From: Bigelowiella natans CCMP2755
Lineage: Eukaryota; Cercozoa; Chlorarachniophyceae
Direction: 5' to 3'
DNA length: 20,000 nucleotides
Assembly (NCBI GenBank): GCA_000320545.1
Contig: ADNK01002491.1
Coordinates: forward strand, 1-20,000
Part shown: positions 11,501-19,954 of the stretch, one piece after another
Numbering within the stretch: the first letter of the stretch is position 1
How the letters are laid out: each line of letters opens with the position of its first letter
Program-made: the position numbers and the translations under genes
Notes under the pieces: generated by a model
The model's input: only the letters and a program-made list of their open reading frames with translations
What the model was told of the DNA's origin: nothing
Databases searched by the model: none

Positions 11501-12140
11501 CGGCAGACTTGTCTCCTTTCTCCTCTGCAATAGAAATGCCACTGCCACTATGCGATGGGGACGACTGAGGCGGGGGTTGGGTCGGAGCTGTCAAGAATCC
11601 CCAGTCCACTATTAATGTTTTTCTGGTGATCCTCTGAGGGAAATGTCAGTCGTGATGAGATAATTGATAGCCATTAATGGCTATCGATCTAGACAAAACT
11701 ATCTCACCTCAACAGCCTCCGCACAATTTTGGGCGTAGTTCGTGGCCAATCGGTGGCTCTCGGATGGGGTTGCTTGCAGTTTCGATAACGTAAGCACAGC
11801 TGACATCGCCTTTAGTTGCTGGGTTTGGGGAAAACAGAGGAGGGATAAAAATAAGTTACACAAAAGGGATAAGCTTGCAAAGAAATGAGCAACGGTTATA
11901 TAAGTGCGGTAGGTAATGAACAAAATCACAAACTTGCTGCTTGTTGTGTACACATGCAGCGTTCGTTTATTCGCTATCTTCTTATTCTGGAAACACAACC
12001 CTTGAGTAGGTCAAGAGTATCTTTTCTTGAACAGAAGACGAAATGCCATTTGCTGTTGATCCCGGACTAAATAAGGCGTCTATCATGCCTTTAACCCTTC
12101 GAACTAGTTCGGGGTGGCAGCCTTCTTCCATCCTTTCCAT
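6026..12140 (-). CDS. Large low-complexity protein of unknown function, 17 exons
   Basis: Proposed exons, in coding order: 12140-12000, 11818-11708, 11633-11341, 11228-11144, 11023-10764, 10673-10616, 10380-9790, 9520-9149, 8788-8620, 8397-8150, 7783-7508, 7359-7297, 7176-7147, 7076-6957, 6918-6801, 6533-6461, 6170-6026. They give about 1,050 residues with phase kept at every join; many donors are strong (GTGAGT, GTAAGT, GTATGT). I do not recognise a family. Residues 1-~110 look folded and helical (start MERMEEGCHPELVRRVKGM). The rest is Pro/Ser-rich with homopolymers: Gly near 380, Ala 792-799, Lys 820-827, Asp 908-921. The hexamer LAETMK occurs at 421-426 and 444-449. A charged, coiled-coil-like stretch covers about 869-899. 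Weak points: the donor after 11144 (GTCCTC; reading through gives a stop at 11135-11137, a ~212-residue protein), the 38-bp intron 6919-6956, and the last exon. The last exon ends in a poly-Tyr run, or splices at a GTACTA about 6103 to an end at 5973. Confidence 0.65.
6050..6081. repeat. GTA repeat in or beside the last exon of the 17-exon gene
   Basis: On the minus strand it reads TAC, encoding a poly-Tyr tail if exonic. It could equally lie in an intron that begins at the GTACTA donor just before it. Confidence 0.85.
6406..6441. repeat. GAT repeat in an intron of the 17-exon gene
   Basis: About twelve GAT units in intron 6171-6460, close to the donor of exon 16. Confidence 0.9.
6686..6719. 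repeat. GA microsatellite in an intron
   Basis: On the minus strand this is a CT tract in intron 6534-6800. It adds to the pyrimidine-rich sequence upstream of the exon 16 acceptor. Confidence 0.9.
7012..7053. repeat. TCA/TCG repeat encoding poly-Asp
   Basis: Six TCA-type units followed by eight TCG-type units. In exon 14 of the minus-strand gene they read GAC/GAT and encode 14 consecutive Asp. Confidence 0.85.
7231..7273. repeat. GTA repeat in an intron
   Basis: About fourteen GTA units in intron 7177-7296, just 3' of the GTAAGT donor of exon 12 on the minus strand. Confidence 0.9.
7367..7401. repeat. CA microsatellite in an intron
   Basis: About 17 AC units in intron 7360-7507, immediately before the exon 12 acceptor on the minus strand. 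A run of 13 G (7483-7495) lies in the same intron. Confidence 0.9.
7841..7898. repeat. Compound TA-TG microsatellite
   Basis: TA units to about 7872, then TG units to 7898, in intron 7784-8149. The same intron also carries ATC units (7941-7975) and a CACACT-type repeat (8066-8100), leaving little unique sequence in its 366 bases. Confidence 0.9.
8488..8559. repeat. Compound CT-TA-CA microsatellite
   Basis: CT units (8488-8520), TA units (8522-8551) and CA units in direct succession, in intron 8398-8619 of the minus-strand gene. Confidence 0.92.
9020..9082. repeat. ATC/GTC imperfect trinucleotide repeat
   Basis: ATC, GTC and TTC units in intron 8789-9148. The 360-base intron otherwise shows short GTA and ATT repeats and no exon I could support. 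Confidence 0.8.
11666..11685. repeat. Perfect 20-bp palindrome in an intron
   Basis: gatagccattaatggctatc reads the same on both strands. It lies in the short intron 11634-11707 of the minus-strand gene, between exons 2 and 3. Confidence 0.85.
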
Positions 12141-12433
12141 AGCGGTGGCGCTACTATTCGGTTATTTACACGAGGTTATGAAAGCCAAAAGAAGACAAAC
12201 GCCCCAAAATTTTATCTTCTTTGATCATGAATCCTATGTCGTAAGACACAATTCAATGTATTCCGGCCACCCGAAAAGGACCTCCATGGTCTGACGATTT
12301 TGGGAGGGGAATTTAGGATGTTTGAAGGGTGAGTCGGATATTTGCGGGAAGAGGTTCCGTATCTAGTATTTGTCGGGAGCGAACGCATTTTTCCAGGAAT
12401 TTACGACATATACAGGGCATTTTATACGTATAA
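12141..12433. promoter_or_regulatory. Shared head-to-head promoter region
   Basis: The start codons of the minus-strand 17-exon gene (12140) and the plus-strand archaemetzincin gene (12434) face away from each other across 293 bases, so this span must hold both promoters and both 5' UTRs. I see no clear TATA box or known motif. An open frame on the plus strand (12043-12294) is antisense to exon 1 of the left gene. Confidence 0.55.
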
Positions 12434-13960
12434 ATGTCGATATCGTCTTCGCGTATCGGCTCTTCGTTATGTCGACACCCACAAGACCTAAGACCGCAGA
12501 CCAGCATATCCACGTTCACACCCCCATCGGAAAGCGAGCGGCGGCTTGCAATTGGCTTTTCAAAGTCCGGGGAGCTTAAACACCTTGATCAGTATAACCC
12601 AAAACTGACTAAAAATGAAATTCGGGAGCTCAAGAAAATTCTGTCGCCCGACGGGAAGCACTTCGACGTAATACTGAACGACGAAAGTAGTCGTGTGTGT
12701 ATGTTTGTGTCTGTCTCTGTGTTCGTTGTTTGACGTCAATTCGTGGCTTGTTGCAGCCAATTCCTGAACCTGATGAAGACGATTGGCTGGGTTGGCGAAA
12801 GGCCAAGCATCAGAGCTTCCGATCATACGTGAAATCGAAGCCGAAGAAGTACAAACCGGGAAATCAAATATACCTTCTCCCCCTCTCGGCTGATGGGACG
12901 CTCGATGGTTTTCCGCCCATCTCAGTTCTATCTGAGGTTGTGGAAAATTTTTTTGGGATCAAAACTGCAATTTTAGACGCAGTGCCGATCAGAAAATTGG
13001 GTAAAATTAGAACACGCGAGAAGTATGATGAGGAGGATGATGAGGATGGTTGGATACAATACAATGCGATGGATATACTCGACGCAATGGGCTTCCGCAA
13101 GCCCCAGGATTCGCACACACTTTGCGCGGTCACTATGCTCGATATTTACAAAGGGGGATTTAACTACTTATTTGGTCTAGCACGTACAAGGGGTGGAGTA
13201 GGCGTGTTCAGCTTTTCCCGTCAGGATCCTGCTGTGCGCTCATGTGAGTTCTGGAACGGGAGCTCGAAGCGTGGTCCGGGGGATAACGAAAAGCTCCTTA
13301 GGCGTGCCTCGGCAACCCTATGTCACGAAATTGGTCACACATTTGGGCTCAAGCATTGGTAGGTGCGCGACACAATGATCGCAGTGCATTAAGTAGCGGC
13401 GCAGAGATTGATTCTCTAAGTGATGACTTTATAATCTTGGAAATTTTATACTCGTTCCCCTCATTTGTTTTCCACCTTACCGCAGCACCTTCTTTCGATG
13501 CCTGATGCAAGGGTCTAACTCGCTCAGGGAGTCGGAAGACAGAGGCATGCAGTTGTGCCCTGTCTGCTTGCGGAAGCTTCATTGGAACACAAGATTTTCC
13601 TTAGCAAAGAGATATGCAAATATGGCACATATTTTCGAAAAGCATCATGAGGTTTTCTCCCAGGCTGGTGAACGGATTCGAAGCCGTCTGGATATTACCG
13701 GGATCCAGGTTGGCGATGAGGATGTGACATCAAGGATTGCACGATTAACTTTAAAGAGGGTAGCAAAACCTTTTACACCTCGGTCTAAATTTAAATCAAG
13801 GACGGCAAAATCACCAAAAGTAATAGCCGTTGCACCTCAGCAGGCTAAATCCAATTCACCAAAAACAAAATCACCTAAAGAAAAATCACAGAGTGTTGGA
13901 CGGACTTATAGTCGCTCCCGAGATCGTGTAAAGAGCGAGCTAAAGAGTCCAGAAACTTAG
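12434..13960 (+). CDS. Archaemetzincin-like zinc metalloprotease
   Basis: Exons 12434-12694, 12757-13358 and 13486-13960 give 445 residues. The start is the first ATG of the first exon's frame; the first donor (CGT|GTGTGT) is chosen for phase and is less sure. The zinc site HEIGHTFGLKHC (277-288) fits HExxHxxGxxHC of archaemetzincins. The second intron splits Cys288 (TG|C). After the join come a second Cys (293), MQGSN (295-299) and CPVC (312-315), matching the Cys-rich zinc-binding module of AMZ1/AMZ2. Upstream family landmarks include DDWLGW, CAVTMLDIY, YLFGLA and GVGVFSFSR. The tail after about 385 is basic with SPK motifs (AKSPK, NSPKTKSPKEKS), unlike the short human AMZ2 end and suggestive of nucleic-acid binding or phosphorylation. 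No signal peptide is visible, so a soluble intracellular enzyme is likely. Substrates of this family are poorly known. Confidence 0.92.
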
Positions 13961-14777
13961 GTCAAAGCGTCGTCGATGTGAGGGGTTAGAAATCTATAGC
14001 TAAATTCCGAAATTGAACTGTTGAATTGTGCCCAACTATGTGAATCTCATTGCGATGGCGTCTAGCTAGCTCTAGCTTGGCGTGTTCTAGTGTTCGCATA
14101 TTCGTTGATGTGTGTTTGTTCGCTACAGTTGTTTTACGATATAACGAATGTGCATACGTAGCTATATACATGCGCACATGTCTAGATGTGTGCGCATGTA
14201 TGCAATGCCAGAATCGAATGTCTAGAATGCGAATGTACATCAGTACAGAGCTCTAGCGCTAGTCACATTTGTTTTTTGCTATTTGCTTGATGCTCCTGCT
14301 TATTGCGCTCACTATCGCTGCCGTCTTGCATGCTGCATGTAGCATCCACGCTCAAGTACTTGTTTGCATCTAGATGTGCGACACATGCCATGTCCATCTA
14401 ATCTGCTAGTAGTAAATGTGTTATTTGTGGACTACAACAGCGCGTGTATGTAGATCTACGCTATGCGACACAAAACGATTATCCATATTTATTTGCTTAC
14501 ATGAAGTGTGTATAACTGAGAATTCGGTAGGAACTACCGCTACTTTGAGCACATGCAAAAAAGTGCGATATGAACCACTGTTCCCAGCATACATGAAAAG
14601 CTAGTATCTCACCACCAATGATACTTACTTTTTTTTTTTAATGCAAAGCTACATCCTGCTATGTATGCAAAGTTACATTCTGATTCACATAAGGCAGTTA
14701 ACATATTCAATTACACAAATTGCTATTCGTGTGGGAACTTTGCGATCGCAATACACCTAGAGTGCTTTGCCGAATGT
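13961..14777. other. Tail-to-tail spacer between archaemetzincin and PsbY genes
   Basis: No supported gene. CTAG is again over-represented, with about 8 copies in 14061-14265 and a few beyond. A long inverted repeat lies at 14166-14201. The small plus-strand open frames at 14416-14604 and 14661-14900 have no recognisable content; the latter is antisense to PsbY exon 2. Confidence 0.7.
14166..14201. repeat. Inverted repeat with CTAG in the loop
   Basis: Two perfect 13-base arms (14166-14178 and 14189-14201, sequence atacatgcgcaca and its complement) flank the loop tgtctagatg. It could form a stable hairpin in RNA or a cruciform in DNA, within the second CTAG-rich spacer. Confidence 0.85.
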
Positions 14778-15484
14778 TTACTTTTGCTCCGCGGTGATCT
14801 CGTCAAGTGCTGCAAGGATCTCCGAAGCATCAGCACTCTGGAGAGCAGCAGCTCCTGCAGCGCCAGTAGCAAGAGATCCGATAAACTGAAAGAAAAATGA
14901 AAATTATAGCATTCCGTTTACTAAAATATCTTAGCCAGGTGTTCTATAGATTTCAAAAATTTTCTATGTAAATTTCATGCCCCCTTAATGTGAAAAATGT
15001 AAGTATGTCATTGGTATATTACCCCACGGCGACGAGTAGTCTTCTTAGCCTTTCCTGCCTTTGCTTGAGCTTCAGCACTCATATCAGTAAGCTGGTTTTG
15101 AGCAGGGCCAAGAATGTTGAACCCAACCCATGCAAGTACTGGAACGCCAAGGAAAGCAATCTTGGATAACCTGCCGTCAGTCTTCTTTAGCTCTGCAACC
15201 TGATTAATCTTCTGAGCACGGGAAACAAGGGCCATGTTACGGTTCATAGCTTGATGAACTTGAGCGTTGGAAATCCTTGGAAGGGTCATAGCGCGGGTGT
15301 TCGACATAACTGGAGCAGCAAGCTGAGGAGCAGCGAAAGCTCCCATGCATGCACAAGCAACCAGGCCGATACAAGCAACGGCAGAGACTGCAAGAACAGC
15401 CTTCTCGAGTTTGCTGTATGCCGACTTCTTGCCGGATTCAAGATCAGTGTAAGGGATGTTGAGATTCACGTACGACATTTTCAA
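14778..15484 (-). CDS. psbY: Photosystem II protein PsbY precursor, nuclear-encoded
   Basis: Exon 1 is 15484-15023 (a second ATG at 15478 is possible) and exon 2 is 14885-14778, joined in phase 0 at donor GTAATA and acceptor CTTTCAG; 189 residues. PsbY is a small single-span manganese-binding-type subunit at the edge of photosystem II in the thylakoid. The family core is at about 103-135: DGRLSKIAF, then the membrane segment PVLAWVGFNILGP and NQL. Residues 29-49 form a hydrophobic signal-like segment followed by AFAAP (49-53). This Phe-containing junction is typical of bipartite plastid presequences in algae with red-derived secondary plastids. A transit-like, Arg- and Ser-containing region follows to about 100. 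Exon 2 encodes a second Ala/Gly-rich hydrophobic stretch and an acidic end (LDEITAEQK). Land plant PsbY precursors carry two PsbY copies; only one is clear here. Confidence 0.85.
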
Positions 15485-15836
15485 GGGGGGCGAGTACAGA
15501 TGGCTTATGCCGATTACGAGACACGAAACACTGTATTTTCAGATTCAACCTGTCAGAGCCCGAGGATTTCGTATTCTTAATCTCAGGGAAATAATTTGAG
15601 AAGACTTGAAAAATACAAGTAACATTGCAATATAATTCGGCATCTTAGAAATGCCGTCGGCATTTCACTAGTAATATATTCTGAAACACCTCCCGGTCCA
15701 AAAGATGCGTAGAGGGCCGGGATTCTGTGATTGGTAATTAAATGCAACCGTATTTATATGTAAATATGTCCACTTTTGTTGTCGCTCTAAAAATTTGAAA
15801 AATTCTGTCTTGTTGTGACCACTCTTATCGACAAGC
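15485..15836. promoter_or_regulatory. Head-to-head region upstream of PsbY and the small plus-strand gene
   Basis: A 352-base span between two outward-facing start codons, with no exon content seen. It is AT-richer than its neighbours and holds the hairpin-forming palindrome at 15648-15666. Promoters of both genes are expected here. Confidence 0.5.
15648..15666. repeat. Near-perfect palindrome in the PsbY upstream region
   Basis: gaaatgccgtcggcatttc has 9-base arms around a single central T. A further cggcat precedes it at 15638-15643, so the half-site cggcat/atgccg occurs three times in 25 bases. It could be a dimeric factor site or an RNA hairpin; neither can be decided here. Confidence 0.7.
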
Positions 15837-16344
15837 ATGTTTTCCGTCGAAAAGATGCGATGTGATTTGGAGAATTGGACGAAATGGCATGCGAAATTGG
15901 AATTCGCATCACTAAAGAGCCATTTTGATCTCAGCAAAATCTCCGCAACAAACAGCTTATTTGTCGCAAAACAGTAAGATATTTGAATTACGACAATAAA
16001 AACTCATTGACGAAAGAGAATAAAGCGTCTATCGACATTTGAGGAAAGAGGCCGCTTGCCGATTGTGAACCTTATGAGAGCACTCATGCGAATCTCCCGT
16101 TCGAAAGAGTGCTTTCGGAGATGCGAACATCGAAAAACGCAACACCAATACTCAGGTTTTCGCGCGTTTATTGGATGAAATGCTGGTTGTTTTTGGCAAA
16201 CGCCTGGTTGCAGCTGGACATATTTGGATTTTCTTCCGACAACGCCAGCCCAGCAGCTCGACGGCTTCGGAAAAGGAAGCAAAACGCCGTAGGGATTATT
16301 TGAAAGTAGACCAATGTGCACTTTTTTGGAGAAAAGTGCAGTAA
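15837..16344 (+). CDS. Small unknown protein, or 5' exons of the UvrC-like gene
   Basis: Exon 15837-15973 starts at the first ATG after an in-frame stop and ends at a consensus donor (CA|GTAAGA). The best continuation is the acceptor at 16108-16109 with exon 16110-16344, joining in phase to a 123-residue protein. I do not recognise it. It contains ENWTKWHAKLEFASLKSHFD, then LLDEMLVVFGKRLVAAGH, a Ser-rich linker and a basic run (EKEAKRRRDYLK). Alternatively the second exon stops at 16305 (donor AAA|GTAGAC) and splices in phase 0 to the acceptor at 16685-16686, making these the first exons of the UvrC-like gene. An antisense open frame at 16004-16351 seems less protein-like. Confidence 0.45.
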
Positions 16345-16686
16345 ATTTCACAAATTATACCTTTTTCGTATGTCATCATTATCTGAAAAATCAAACTGAA
16401 CGACTTCGGATGGCGCCTGGCGTTCTCGGCCGTAGATCTCCGTTGATCCGATGACGGCGGACTGTCGGTGGATGGAATGATTCCGCAGAGCCACCATACA
16501 CTTCAAAGTCATCGATGCTATCGTCATATTCGAACTCGATATCAGGGCCTTTTCTGGGCTTTTTTCCTGGGCTGCAGCGGCATCTTGCTTGTGTTCGGTT
16601 CGAATGAGCATTTCGCCACTCGTGCCAACGAGCACCGTATCAGCGCATCTGCCCCATCCGTCTCCTCCATCATCGATCCAAATCAG

Positions 16687-19600
16687 AAAGACCAGTTGCT
16701 TCAGAAAATAACGCCGGTGAAAGATGCTGGAGGGGAGATCGAGGCCGATCATCATCGTCTGGCCTCGATGTACACCGGAAGGGCTTGGAATCCAAATGCA
16801 AACCAGTTACATCGCCTGTGCATCGCTACGGAATCTCTTGCCTTTCAGCTCGTGGTGTCAGCTGCGACGACGATGGTTACGGCAGCAACGACAACAACTC
16901 CAGTAGCCTCTCCCCCGCCTGCCACCTGCCGGCCGGTGCAAGAATACAGCAGCGAAAACGATGTGGGAGGAATACCTGGGTTTATAACAGCGAAGAAACT
17001 CTATCTCCAGCAGAAAGCATTGCGAGGTGGTGGGGCAACTATAGTCCCGCATAGGACGCAAGGTAGTGACATAACACATCACAATGTCTTTGATGAATCG
17101 TAAGAATACAAGCAATTACTTTTATATCAATGATCACAGTAGGGGAAGGATCGGCAGCTGCGACACAGTTTTCTCGACACTGTCATCATGGCTACCACCA
17201 AAAACAGCAACAGCAACACCAGGATCAGCGTCAACACCATTGCTGGGGTGTGAGAATACAGATATTCCCAACGATCGGCAGAAGAACAGGCCGTGTCTTA
17301 ACTGACGTCGTTGAATTGCAACCTCGCCGATCGCTTCAACAGCCAATGCCTCAATGCGAAAGGAAAGACATCAGCATTAGCGTGAACACTGACGACAAAA
17401 CTAAGCATTCGCCTTCACAGTCGGCAATCGATAAGGGCGGTACCTGGACATTGGGCTCATATTACAGTCGCACAATGGCACTCGATGTGGCGTGCATCGT
17501 ACAGACGTTACTCGTTGGGCCGATCACGTCCTCTCGAAGCTCATCACTCCGCGAGGCGACGCTTCACCTCACCCGACAACTTTTAGAGGGAGGGGGGGCG
17601 GAGGAAGGAAGTATGAATAGCGATGGCGGAGCGAATCGTATTGATGGTGGTAGTGGTGGCACTTTTGTGCCCCGCACCGACCACCCTTCCTCCCCCAGCT
17701 TTCTCTTCGATTCCGCATTTTACCAGCATTTGAAAACAGTGGAGCAGTTAGGGTACTATGTGCAACATGGCAAACGCCCACAATGAAATAATGCAAACAT
17801 TGCTGCCATGCCCTTGACCTTTGCGACAATTATCTCAGAATCTGGAAGACTTTTCCTGAAATACCGATAATTTTTTGTCCAAGCACTTGATGATAGTCTC
17901 TCATCTCACCTCGATTTCTTCTTCCAAAGCATTCTAACGACAATTATTGACTAAATCCCTTCTCCTCCTCCTCCTGCTCCTCAGGTTCTCCAAACTAGCA
18001 GATATGTACTATGATGCACTAGCCGCCATCCGAGAGGGGCTTACTCATGCAACGAAGCGTATTCAGCAGCTCCTTGCACTTCAGAGAACGCTCAATTTAA
18101 CGCGCATCCCTCGGACGATTGAGGCTTATGACATCAGCCACTGCCAGGGGTATGGAACTGTCGCCTCGAAAATTGTGCTCAAAGACGGAATCCCCGCCAC
18201 CCACCGCTATCGCTGCTTCAAGGTGCTTTCTGAAGGAGAGGGTCGGGGTACAGGACCTCCTTGCCCCCCCCTTCAGCCCGCAATGCATTCCGACGACTGT
18301 AAGTCGATGCAGGAGGCAGTGTTCAAGCGCTTTTCTCGGCGGCGCTGGAAGGGGCGTCGTTTACACGATGATGAGGGGAGAAACGAAGAAAGAGACGAGT
18401 TGGGAGGGGGTAGTGACTACTACAATAGCGACAGCCAGAAAGTAAAGGAAGGTGAGTGGGAGGATGACGAGCTGCCTGATCTTGTTCTCATTGATGGAGG
18501 AAAGCCACAGCTTGGCGCTGCGATTAAAGGGCTCAATGCTGCTCGCATTCGTGTAGGAATCGACGTTGATGTAGCTGCCTTGGCAAAGCGCGAGGAGCAG
18601 CTGTTTGTGCTTGGAACAAAGACTCCAGTTCCGACCAAGGGAAGGGAGAGCAGCGACATTCTTCTCTGTAATTACCTTTTTTTCTAATTTAAAAGTTGGG
18701 GAGAGCAAGATTGTGTGGTGGTACAGAAGGTGAAGGAGAAAGCGAGGGGAGGGAAAGGAGGAGAAGAAATAATGCTGATGATGACAATAATAATAAGAAT
18801 ATAATGAAGAAAATAAGAAATCTGCAGCTCCTTTCTTTTCAGTTTCATATTGCCAGAATAGTACGTTTGTCTTTTCTTATACGTGTGACTCACATGTCAC
18901 GATACTACTAGCAACACAAATGATCCGAACGATGCTCTTTTGGTGATATGCGGTGGTGATGGTGGTGGTGGTGGTGGTGGTAGCGTCAAATGTCGTCAAC
19001 TCCCATGTAATTGCACCTCCATTACTTTGAATTCTTTGCTTATGCACGCAATGGTTTCTCCAATCAACCCCTCTATCCCCCCCCCCTCCTTTTTCTCCCC
19101 TCCCTCTTTCCCTTTGTCCGCATCCGTCCGTTTTCTCCTGGATCTTCTCTTCCATCAGGTCGGAAGGCTCGCGACGAGGCGCATGCAATGGCGCTTCTCA
19201 CCCACCGCACGCTGCGTCACCAGAATGCGATCTCGAGCCAAATCGACGCTATATGCCATGGAATCCTCCTCCCAGCAAGCAAACATCGGCAGGCGCTGGC
19301 CGAGATGTTTCCTACCCCTCGCTCCCTCGCTAAGACCACACCGATCAATCTCGCAACGAAGACAGGAATGCCCCTCGCCACAGCGCGCAGGATACTCGAG
19401 AGGGTGGCAGCAGAGGAGGGGGGGGGGGAGGGGGGTCCTACCAAGGAAAGAAAGGGGAACGAGGAGAAAAACGGTAAATCGGGTGGTTATAAAAACTTCT
19501 GGAGCTGGAGAAGAAACAGAGGCGAATCATCATCCGCTAACAGTACCAGCAGCAGCAATGGTGACAGCTATTCCTCGGAAAGAGGAAGGGATGTCTCGGG

Positions 19601-19954
19601 TGTTGTTGAGCGTGTTGCTAAGATGCCGTCAGCTGTCAGCGCCCTCGCTTCTGCCACCTATGGAGGTGAGCGCCGTCGTCCACCACCACCACGACGACGA
19701 CGACGATGACGATGATGATGATGATGATGATGATGATTCACATTTCATTGCCCAATCAATCTGTATTGTCATGTGCCGGATTCCACTCATTGATGATATG
19801 CGGCATCTTTGGACACCAGGTCGCTTCGATCAACTAATGCGAGCTCTTGAGCAGAAGGAGGAGGGAAAGGACAGCGCTGCTGCAGCAGCAGCTTCTGGAG
19901 AAGGGGCCACACCTTTTGGAACTATGACTACCAGCGACAATAATATGTGGGATG
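16687..19954 (+). CDS. UvrC-like excinuclease subunit, partial at the right edge
   Basis: Exons: 16687-17062 (uncertain), 17140-17752, 17985-18667, 19159-19665, 19820-19954; the last ends at donor GTACGT and the gene runs off the window. UvrC makes the incisions of bacterial nucleotide excision repair. The C-terminal RNase H-like nuclease is clear: YDISHCQG (Asp codon 18130), LVLIDGGKPQL (Asp codon 18493), AKREEQLF, and RDEAHAMALLTHR (His codon 19182), matching the D/D/H catalytic set of UvrC. Also seen are TVASKIVLKDG, YRCFKV, and SMQEAVFKRF before the DGG motif. A helix-hairpin-helix-like region follows (about 19240-19410), though the usual GIGPK-type hairpin is degenerate. Exon 17140-17752 holds a segment resembling the central UvrC domain (WGVRIQIF, GRVLTDVVELQ). 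The GIY-YIG nuclease and UVR motif expected at the N-terminus were not found. Low-complexity inserts (acidic near 18370-18470, Ser-rich near 19500-19590) and a C-terminal extension are eukaryotic additions. A plastid or bacterial origin is inferred. Confidence 0.88.
18668..19158. other. 491-base intron of the UvrC-like gene
   Basis: Donor GTAATT at 18668 and acceptor CAG at 19156-19158. The join restores Cys (T|GT) and reads in phase into the catalytic His exon. It holds ATA/AAT-rich sequence, a GGT repeat (18958-18981) and a C-rich tract, with no exon visible. Confidence 0.75.
19703..19737. repeat. GAC/GAT trinucleotide repeat in a UvrC intron
   Basis: ACG units grade into GAT units within intron 19666-19819, shortly after the donor GTGAGC. 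Confidence 0.85.

Noticed and set aside
12043-12294. Plus-strand open frame of 83 codons with a hydrophobic segment
   Set aside because: It is antisense to exon 1 of the minus-strand 17-exon gene, which has a better start, donor and phase match. No splice links it to archaemetzincin.
15251-15580. Plus-strand open frame of 109 codons
   Set aside because: It is antisense to PsbY exon 1 and has no recognisable content.
16004-16351. Minus-strand open frame of 115 codons
   Set aside because: It opposes the more protein-like plus exon 16110-16344, which has matching splice sites upstream. Composition is unusual, rich in Cys and Trp.
17569-17829. Minus-strand open frame opposite the UvrC exon
   Set aside because: The plus strand here is the coding exon that joins in phase to the UvrC nuclease domain.
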